Under the pieces are notes generated by a model that made no database searches, was not told where the DNA came from, and saw only the letters and a list, made by a program, of their open reading frames with translations. This document shows, in pieces, positions 1 to 4,692 of a stretch of 6,513 bases of DNA. The stretch lies in contig JASHYV010000159.1 in assembly GCA_030064695.1 (NCBI GenBank), positions 1-6,513 on the forward strand, written 5' to 3'. Source of the stretch: Thermoplasmata archaeon (lineage in GTDB: Archaea; Thermoplasmatota; Thermoplasmata; UBA184). How positions within the stretch are numbered: position 1 is the first letter of the stretch; each line of letters opens with the position of its first letter. The position numbers and the translations under genes are program-made.

Positions 1-862
1 CCCGGGAGCGGGGGAAGACCGCCTGGGCCTCCCGCTCCAGCGGCTCGATCTCCTTGTAGCGGGAGGAGAAGTGGGTCATGAGGAGCTCGCCGACCTCGGC
101 GGCCCGAGCGATCTCGGCCGCCTGCCGCGTCGACGAATGGCCCCAGACGTTCGCCTCCTCCTCGATATCCTGGGCGGAGGTCGCCTCGTGGACCAGCACG
201 TTCGCCCGGTGCGCGAGGTCGCGGATCGCATCGGAGGGGGCGGTGTCGCCGGAATACACCACCGACCGGCCCGCCCGGGGCGGGCCCATCACGTCCTCGG
301 GGCGGACGAGCCGCCCGTCCACCTGCACCGGCTCTCCGTCCTCCAACCGCGCGAAGTCCGGGCCCCGGAGACCGAGGCTCCGCGCCCGCTCGCCGTCGAA
401 CCGGCCGCGCTTCGGGTCTTCCTCGACGCGGTAGGCCAGCGCCGGCACGGGGTGGATCGCCGCCGCCGTGCGGACCGAGTAGCCCTCGAGCTTCACCTCG
501 TCCCCCGGCGCGAGCGGATGGATCTCGACCGGGAACCGCAAGGTGAAGTAGCCGAGTCGGAGCACCCGGCCGACCATCTCGGCGGCGTCGGACGGCCCGT
601 AGACGTCGAGCGGCTCCGTCCGATGGTTGAGGCTCATGCTCTGGATGAGCCCGGGGAGCCCCAGGAAGTGGTCGCCGTGGAAGTGCGTCACGAAGACCCG
701 CCGCACCCGCATGAACGACGCGCTGGACTGGAAGAACTGGCGCTGCGTCCCCTCGCCGCAATCGAGCAGCACGAGCTCCCGCTCGAGATCGAGGGCGATG
801 GCGCTGGTCGACCGCTCCTTGGTCGGCCAGGAGCCCGCCGTCCCCAGGAAGGTGAGCCGCAT
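1..862 (-). CDS. rnz: Ribonuclease Z (tRNA 3'-end endonuclease), C-terminus cut by window edge
   Basis: This is a metallo-beta-lactamase-fold endonuclease that removes the 3' trailer from precursor tRNAs in the cytoplasm. Reading the minus strand from ATG at 862 gives 287 codons with no stop before the window ends. The opening MRLTFLGTAGSWPTKERSTS is the family N-terminus. The zinc-binding motif HFHGDHFLGLPGL is at residues 60-72 (H60, H62, D64, H65). Further expected ligands are H137, D206 in the SGDT motif, and H264 in MTHFSSRY. The exosite-flanking pieces HEAT (225-228) and GHSS (241-244) are also present. Family members run to about 300-310 residues, so only about 20 are missing and no key residue is lost. 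An AGGTG Shine-Dalgarno-like element (874-878 on this strand) and a weak TTTTA element about 28 nt upstream support this start. It is transcribed divergently from the thioredoxin-like gene. Identification is firm from motif order. Confidence 0.96.
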   Translation of the reverse strand, partial: MRLTFLGTAGSWPTKERSTSAIALDLERELVLLDCGEGTQRQFFQSSASFMRVRRVFVTHFHGDHFLGLPGLIQSMSLNHRTEPLDVYGPSDAAEMVGRVLRLGYFTLRFPVEIHPLAPGDEVKLEGYSVRTAAAIHPVPALAYRVEEDPKRGRFDGERARSLGLRGPDFARLEDGEPVQVDGRLVRPEDVMGPPRAGRSVVYSGDTAPSDAIRDLAHRANVLVHEATSAQDIEEEANVWGHSSTRQAAEIARAAEVGELLMTHFSSRYKEIEPLEREAQAVFPRSR

Positions 863-977
863 CCGGGCTCCCCCACCTGGTACCGGGTAAAAGGCCGATG
901 GGAGGCGCCCAAACCGCCCGGCCCACCGGCGAGCCTCAGGCTACCGACGCGAGGAAAAGAGGAAAAGGAGCGGCCCG
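863..977. promoter_or_regulatory. Divergent intergenic region between rnz and the thioredoxin-like gene
   Basis: This 115-nt spacer must hold the start signals for both divergent genes. On the minus strand, CCTTTTAC (894-887) is a weak TATA-like element centred about 28 nt from the rnz ATG, which would give a leaderless or very short-leader transcript. On the plus strand I see no convincing TATA box at the usual distance from the GTG at 978. A purine-rich stretch (951-970) instead forms the ribosome binding site region. The promoter assignments here are inference. Confidence 0.4.
965..970 (+). promoter_or_regulatory. Ribosome binding site deciding the GTG start at 978
   Basis: AAGGAG lies 7 nt before the GTG at 978. 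The alternative in-frame ATG at 990 would have a 19-nt spacing, which is too long, so the GTG is preferred. Confidence 0.6.
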
Positions 978-2204
978 GTGGCCGGATTGATGGTCGACTG
1001 GGATCGGGTGGAGGAGCTCCGCTCGAAGGGCTACGGCTGGGACCAGATCGCAGCCGACCCCAAGGTCGCCTTCCACGCCGACTCCGCCGTGCGCGACCCG
1101 GGACGAGCCCTGCGGGGGCTGTACCACCGTCGCAAGTCCCGGCAGAATCGCACCGGCGAGACCGGGACCACCGCCCCCAGCAAGAGGGAGAAGGAGGCGA
1201 AGGAGCGGAAGTGGACGCTCATCCGGGTCGGCTACCTGGCCACGCCGATCTTCGGCCTATGGACCCTGCTCGCCTACCTCGCGCCCTCGCCCGTGGGCGT
1301 CGTCCTGGCCTGGGAGCCGTACCTCGCCCTCGCCTTCGCCACTTCGGCCTTCGTGCTGCTCTTCGGTCTCTGGCGCTCGGCGGGGCCCCGCTGGAGCGAG
1401 CCGCTCAAGAAGACCGTGACCTACGGGGTCGTCCTTGGGCTGGTAATCTCGGGTGTGATCGGCCTCGCCGGCTACACGCTCTTCGGCTGCCCGTATCTCC
1501 CGCCCGCCCTAGGCAGCAACCCGGCCTCGGGCTGGGGGACGGCGTCGGCGAAGGCGTGGCAGGAGGGTGGCGTGCCGGTCTTCTACTTCTACGGGGCGAC
1601 CTGGTGCCCCTACTGCTCCGCCAGCAGTTGGGCGATGTGGAAGGCGCTCACCGAGTTCCAGTTGAATTTCGGTGGCGGTATCAACGGTATACCAGGTGCG
1701 ATGTTCATGTATTCCAATCCCAACGACGTCTATCCAAGCACACCAGAAGTAGTGCTGGCGAACTTACAGGTGAATTCCCCCGCCCTCTCCTACCAGGTCT
1801 CGGAGTACTTCTGGAACTCCACGACCGGGGTGCCCAACACGTTCCCCGGCACCTCGAACTGCGTCCAGGCGGCGTACGTCTCGGCCTACTCCGGGGGCTC
1901 GATCCCGTTCCTCGTCATCAACGGCATCTATGTGCACGGCGGCTCGACGATCATCTCGCCGTCCGACCTGTCCTCGTACGCCGGCACCGGGGTGAACACC
2001 GTCGCGAACGACGTACTGGACGAGACTGGCACGCCATGGTCGGTGGTGCAAGGACAGGCGGCGTGGATCTGCGCGTTCGTCATACATAGCGACGGCTATT
2101 CGACGGTCGGCTCGTTCCTGAGCGCCAACACCGGTCTCTCGGCTAGCCACCAGTGGACGACGGCGATGACGAGCTTGGTGAACGGCGATCTGAATCAGAT
2201 CTAG
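978..2204 (+). CDS. Membrane-anchored thioredoxin-like (DUF929-like) protein with CPYC active site and cytosolic N-terminal domain
   Basis: This is a likely extracytoplasmic thiol-disulfide oxidoreductase of 408 residues. Residues 6-55 form a soluble, charged domain with a helix-turn-helix-like pattern (RVEELRSKGYGWDQIAADP) and a basic end (YHRRKSRQ). A polar linker follows (56-78). Three membrane helices lie at about 81-103, 112-132 and 146-169. The rest (about 195-408) is a thioredoxin-like domain: strand VPVFYFYGATW, active site CPYC at 210-213, and a probable cis-proline P310 in SIPFLVING. Other cysteines are C171, C295 and C365. With the N-terminus inside, three helices put the CPYC domain outside the membrane. 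From memory it resembles archaeal DUF929 proteins; I could not search. VKOR begins 4 nt downstream, so VKOR is the natural electron acceptor that would keep CPYC oxidised. The stretch 1661-1780 is far less GC-rich than its surroundings. NST at 280-282 is a possible N-glycosylation site. The fold is well supported, the N-terminal domain's role unknown. Confidence 0.85.
   Translation: MAGLMVDWDRVEELRSKGYGWDQIAADPKVAFHADSAVRDPGRALRGLYHRRKSRQNRTGETGTTAPSKREKEAKERKWTLIRVGYLATPIFGLWTLLAYLAPSPVGVVLAWEPYLALAFATSAFVLLFGLWRSAGPRWSEPLKKTVTYGVVLGLVISGVIGLAGYTLFGCPYLPPALGSNPASGWGTASAKAWQEGGVPVFYFYGATWCPYCSASSWAMWKALTEFQLNFGGGINGIPGAMFMYSNPNDVYPSTPEVVLANLQVNSPALSYQVSEYFWNSTTGVPNTFPGTSNCVQAAYVSAYSGGSIPFLVINGIYVHGGSTIISPSDLSSYAGTGVNTVANDVLDETGTPWSVVQGQAAWICAFVIHSDGYSTVGSFLSANTGLSASHQWTTAMTSLVNGDLNQI
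2187..2201. repeat. 15-bp palindrome at the thioredoxin-like/VKOR gene junction
   Basis: GATCTGA-A-TCAGATC is a perfect inverted repeat with 7-bp arms and one central base. It covers the last five sense codons of the thioredoxin-like gene and ends 7 nt before the VKOR ATG. It could be a protein-binding site or a small RNA hairpin near the VKOR start, or chance. The repeat is certain; the function is not. Confidence 0.4.
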
Positions 2205-2208
2205 CGCG

Positions 2209-2691
2209 ATGCAGGTCCGTGCCTGGCGGTCGGTCGTGTTCTTCGCCGCGGGGCTGGGCCTGGTCGTCGCGCTCTTCGCGGCCGCCGAGTTCTTCGACGT
2301 CGCCCTGCGGAACATCTGCTCGGTGAGCTCGTTCTTCTCCTGCGCCGCCGTCGACAACAGCGGCCGCACGACGACGCTCGGGGTCCCGGACTACGCGTGG
2401 GGGATCGGGGGCTTCGTGGCGATCCTTGTGGTCGCGGGGATCGGCGAGAAGCGCCCCGCCTCCGCGACCTGGGCGTGGGGGCTCGTGGTCCTCACGACGG
2501 CGGGCGTGGCGCTGTCGGCGTACCTGCTCTACGTCGAGCTCGTGCTGATCGGCGCACTCTGCTTGGTCTGCGCCTCCGCCTACCTTCTCGGCGTCGTCGC
2601 CTGGGTCGGGGCGTTCGGCACGGCCCGCGGGCTCGACGAGGAGCGCTCCGCGGACGGGGACGACGACGCGTCGTCCACGGCGGCGGACTGA
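2209..2691 (+). CDS. VKOR-family membrane disulfide oxidase (vitamin K epoxide reductase-like)
   Basis: This four-helix membrane enzyme of 160 residues transfers electrons from a thioredoxin-like partner to membrane quinone, generating disulfides for proteins outside the cytoplasm. Helices are at about 8-29, 62-79, 87-108 and 113-136. The paired loop cysteines C37 and C45 sit in the first loop (CSVSSFFSC), followed by the family segment AVDNSGRTTTLGVPDYAWGI. The redox CXXC is C118-L-V-C121 in YLLYVELVLIGALCLVCASA, a very characteristic VKOR signature. Length matches stand-alone prokaryotic VKOR domains without a fused thioredoxin. The fused domain of many bacterial versions is supplied here by the separate upstream gene. 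The loop-cysteine spacing is slightly wide. The C-terminal 20 residues are acidic and probably disordered in the cytosol. The ATG lies 4 nt after the upstream stop with no clear Shine-Dalgarno sequence, suggesting translational coupling in one operon. Identification is strong; the natural quinone and substrates are unknown. Confidence 0.93.
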   Translation: MQVRAWRSVVFFAAGLGLVVALFAAAEFFDVALRNICSVSSFFSCAAVDNSGRTTTLGVPDYAWGIGGFVAILVVAGIGEKRPASATWAWGLVVLTTAGVALSAYLLYVELVLIGALCLVCASAYLLGVVAWVGAFGTARGLDEERSADGDDDASSTAAD

Positions 2692-2706
2692 GCGCCGTCG
2701 GGCGCT
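2691..2706 (+). other. Small hairpin right after the VKOR stop codon
   Basis: AGCGCC-GTCG-GGCGCT forms a 6-bp stem with a 4-nt loop, starting on the last base of the VKOR stop. No T-run follows, so it is not a standard terminator, but it may mark or protect the 3' end of the redox operon transcript. Confidence 0.3.
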
Positions 2707-2743
2707 CCGCCCTCGGAAAAACCCCTTTCGCTCACGGCTCGGG

Positions 2744-2750
2744 TTATATA
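2744..2750 (+). promoter_or_regulatory. Archaeal TATA box (box A) of the ATPase K-E-C operon
   Basis: TTATATA is an almost perfect archaeal box A in a GC-rich background. Its centre is 35 nt before the subunit K ATG. With the usual 25-27 nt spacing, transcription would start near 2772-2775 and leave a leader of only about 7-10 nt. That fits the absence of a Shine-Dalgarno sequence before the K start. It separates the ATPase genes transcriptionally from the redox pair upstream. Confidence 0.75.
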
Positions 2751-2762
2751 CCCAACGTGGGT
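2750..2762. repeat. Inverted repeat between TATA box and predicted transcription start
   Basis: ACCCA-ACG-TGGGT has 5-bp arms and abuts the TATA box on its downstream side. A second short palindrome, CGGGCCCG, follows at 2763-2770. The position would suit a repressor operator blocking polymerase recruitment, but arms this short can arise by chance. Confidence 0.3.
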
Positions 2763-2781
2763 CGGGCCCGCGGGTTCGCTC

Positions 2782-3012
2782 ATGGTCGTCACGGAAGCCC
2801 AGGGCCTCGTCACGATCGCCGCCGGAATCTCGATCGCCGGGGGTCTCATCGGCACCGGCATGGCCCAGAGCGGCATCGGCGCCTCGGGCATGGGGATCAT
2901 CGCCGAGAAGCCCGAGAAGTTCGGCCAGGTCTTGTTTTTCTTCGTGATTCCCGAAACGCTCTGGATCATCGGGTTCGTGCTGGGCATCATCCTGTTGCTC
3001 AACATCCTCTGA
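2782..3012 (+). CDS. atpK: A-type ATP synthase subunit K (proteolipid c-ring subunit)
   Basis: This is the ion-carrying rotor-ring subunit of the membrane motor. At 76 residues it is one helical hairpin, the simple c-type form rather than the duplicated eukaryotic V-type form. Helix 1 spans about 8-40 and is glycine-rich (AAGISIAGGLIGTGMAQSGI). A polar cytosolic loop follows (AEKPEKFGQ, 41-49), then helix 2 at about 50-74. The essential ion-binding carboxylate is E58 in FFVIPETLWIIGFVLG. Q29 in helix 1 and T59 beside E58 match positions that coordinate sodium in some c-rings, so coupling to H+ or Na+ cannot be decided from sequence. It is the first gene after the TATA box and is followed 16 nt later by subunit E. 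There is no Shine-Dalgarno sequence, consistent with a very short leader. Confidence 0.95.
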   Translation: MVVTEAQGLVTIAAGISIAGGLIGTGMAQSGIGASGMGIIAEKPEKFGQVLFFFVIPETLWIIGFVLGIILLLNIL

Positions 3013-3028
3013 GCCCGGCCGCACGGCC

Positions 3029-3580
3029 ATGAGCCTGGAGAGCCTCGTCGACGAGATTCGCCGCCACGGCGAGGCCGAAGAGGCCGCGATCCGGGAACGG
3101 ACCGTCGAGGAGACGGCCCGGCTCGCCGCCGACCGGGACCGCCGGGTCGCGGAAGTGCGCGCCCAGGCGAAGGCCGCCACCGAGACCGAGGTCGCCCGCG
3201 AGCGCGCCCAGCGGATCGCGGCGGCGAAGCTCCAGAGCCGCAAGCTGCTCTACGAGGCCCGGGAGGCCCGCCTCACGGAGGCGATCGGCGAGACCCGGGA
3301 CCTGCTGCGGCAGTACACGAGAGGGGCCGCCTATCCGGCCGTGCTGAAGCGGATGGTCCAGGTCGCGACCGACGCCCTCGGCGGCAAGGCGCGAGTGAGC
3401 GGACGCGCCGAGGACGCCGCGCTGCTCCAGAAGGTCGCGGGCAAGTCGTTCGATCCCACGCCGAGGGCGATCCTGGGCGGACTCGTGGCCGAGACGCCCG
3501 ACGGGAACCGCCGGCTCAACCTCTCGTTCGACGAGCTGCTCCGCCTGCGCGAGGACCGGGTCCGCGAGCTCCTCAGCTAG
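3029..3580 (+). CDS. atpE: A-type ATP synthase subunit E (peripheral stalk)
   Basis: Subunit E normally pairs with subunit H (G-like) to form the peripheral stalk that holds the catalytic head still against the membrane motor. At 183 residues the length is typical. Residues 1 to about 95 are highly charged, alanine/arginine/glutamate-rich and heptad-like, as expected of the long coiled coil. The rest forms the C-terminal globular domain that caps the head. The stretch RIAAAKLQSRKLLYEAREAR (62-81) and the end segment GGLVAETPDGNRRLNLSFDE (150-169) match the family's conserved pieces. The ATG at 3029 lies 16 nt after the K stop with no obvious Shine-Dalgarno sequence; coupling to K translation is likely. 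Its usual partner H is not visible in this window. Confidence 0.93.
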   Translation: MSLESLVDEIRRHGEAEEAAIRERTVEETARLAADRDRRVAEVRAQAKAATETEVARERAQRIAAAKLQSRKLLYEAREARLTEAIGETRDLLRQYTRGAAYPAVLKRMVQVATDALGGKARVSGRAEDAALLQKVAGKSFDPTPRAILGGLVAETPDGNRRLNLSFDELLRLREDRVRELLS

Positions 3581-3587
3581 GAGGGAG
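3579..3587 (+). promoter_or_regulatory. Strong Shine-Dalgarno site for subunit C, overlapping the subunit E stop
   Basis: AGGAGGGAG overlaps the last two bases of the subunit E stop codon and ends 2 nt before the GTG start at 3590. Its GGAGG core lies 5-6 nt from the start. It fixes the subunit C start at the GTG, since no other start codon is nearby in frame. Confidence 0.7.
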
Positions 3588-3589
3588 CG

Positions 3590-4666
3590 GTGGCGTCCTC
3601 CCCGTATGCGATCTCGCTGGGTCGCTTGAAGCCGGACTTCCCGGCGTTCCTGCCGAACGAGCTGTACCCGCAGCTGCTCGCCGCGAAGGACGCCGGCGAC
3701 GTCGCGAAGCGGCTCGACGGCACCGCCTACACGCCGGATCTCGAGCGCGCCCGCGCCACGTACAGCGGGCCCGCGCTCCTCGAGACCGCGATCAACCGGA
3801 CGTTCGTCCGCCGGAACCGCCACGCCTACGAGGCGACGCCGTTCGCCGGCCGGGGTGTCGTCGGCGCGTACCTCACCCGGTGGGACCTCCAGAACGTCGA
3901 GCTGATCCTCTCCGCGAAGGCGCAGGGCCGGCCCGTGAGCGAGACCGAGGACCACCTGGTCTCGAGCCGGGACATCCCGGCGGGGCTCTACGCCGGCGTG
4001 ATGACGTTCGACGACGTCCGCCTCCTCCTCCAGCAGCCGACGGTCGAGGCGACGGTCACCGCGCTGGTGAAGTTTGGCTACGGCGCGACGATCCTGCCCT
4101 ACCTCGAGGCGTTCGAGCGTTCCCACGACATCTTCCCGATCCTCCACGCGCTGGACCGGGAGTACTATCAGCGCGCCCTCGCGTCGGCCCGGTTCTTCCA
4201 GGGCGACGAGTGGGTCGTCCGGCAGCTCCTGCAGAGCGAGATCGACCAGCGGAACGCGCTGCTCCTGCTGAAGGGGAAGGCGGCGGAGCTCCCGATCGAC
4301 GTCGTCACGTCCCGCTGGCTGGAGGGCGGCGCCCTCGCCGCCGGCCAGGCGCCCGACCTCTACGCGAGCCGCGGGGTCCCCGAGCTCGCGGAGCGGCTCG
4401 CGGGCCGGTTCCCGACGATCGCCGAAGGGGACCGGGAGTGGACGGAGCAGCAGAGCCTGACCGGCTACGAGGTCGCGCTCGAGCGCGACCGGGCCGTGGC
4501 GGAGCTGAAGCGCCTGCGGAGCTACCCGCTGTCGCTCTCGGTGATCTTCGCCTACCTGCTCCGGGCCGAGCTCGAGCGCAGCGACCTCCGTCGGATCGTC
4601 TTCGGCCGCCTCTACGGGCTCGACGCCGAGCGGCTCCAGCCGCTGCTCGTCTCGCCCCGGCTGTGA
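3590..4666 (+). CDS. atpC: A-type ATP synthase subunit C (central stalk adaptor, V-ATPase d homologue)
   Basis: This funnel-shaped cytosolic subunit sits on the proteolipid ring and couples it to the D/F central shaft. At 358 residues it has the usual family length. It consists of three related helical modules, and I can see a conserved stretch in each: LTRWDLQNVELILSAKAQGR at 95-114; EIDQRNALLLLKGKAAEL at 217-234; and a C-terminal stretch from LSVIFAYLLRAELERSDLRR (316-335) to LYGLDAERLQPLL, matching the family's conserved YLL-KE-E-LR-I-G pattern. The NRTFVRRNRHAY region (69-80) belongs to the first module. There are no membrane helices or cysteines. The GTG start has a strong Shine-Dalgarno sequence and a 9-nt gap after subunit E, so K-E-C is one operon. 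Subunits F, A, B and D, which commonly follow C in archaeal operons, do not follow here. Instead the convergent subunit I gene begins 13 nt beyond the stop. Confidence 0.95.
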   Translation: MASSPYAISLGRLKPDFPAFLPNELYPQLLAAKDAGDVAKRLDGTAYTPDLERARATYSGPALLETAINRTFVRRNRHAYEATPFAGRGVVGAYLTRWDLQNVELILSAKAQGRPVSETEDHLVSSRDIPAGLYAGVMTFDDVRLLLQQPTVEATVTALVKFGYGATILPYLEAFERSHDIFPILHALDREYYQRALASARFFQGDEWVVRQLLQSEIDQRNALLLLKGKAAELPIDVVTSRWLEGGALAAGQAPDLYASRGVPELAERLAGRFPTIAEGDREWTEQQSLTGYEVALERDRAVAELKRLRSYPLSLSVIFAYLLRAELERSDLRRIVFGRLYGLDAERLQPLLVSPRL

Positions 4667-4692
4667 GCCGCCGGAGGCCTCAGCGCGGCGGC
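4667..4692. other. Stem-loop spanning the convergent junction of subunits C and I
   Basis: GCCGCC (4667-4672) pairs with GGCGGC (4687-4692) around a 14-nt loop that itself contains the perfect palindrome GAGGCCTC (4674-4681). It occupies the 13-nt gap between the two convergent genes and the last codons of subunit I. It could slow polymerase from either side, but there is no T-run on either strand, so a terminator role is only a guess. Confidence 0.3.

Noticed and set aside
951..970. Purine-rich repeat-like stretch (gaggaaaagaggaaaaggag) as a possible tandem repeat or operator
   Set aside because: It is only two imperfect copies of a GAGGAAAA-like unit and is sufficiently explained as the ribosome binding region of the downstream gene.
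71..2089. A 672-codon open frame on the plus strand
   Set aside because: It runs antisense through RNase Z and then out of frame through the thioredoxin-like gene. Its product is Arg/Pro/Gly-rich low-complexity with no recognisable domain, a typical artefact of high GC where stop codons are rare.
2143..3243. A 366-codon minus-strand frame across VKOR, the promoter and subunit K
   Set aside because: It crosses a strong plus-strand TATA box and three real genes, with low-complexity Arg-rich translation.
2999..4147. A 382-codon minus-strand frame opposite subunits E and C
   Set aside because: It is antisense to two well-supported genes, with biased composition and no family features. An unusual antisense gene is not needed to explain it.
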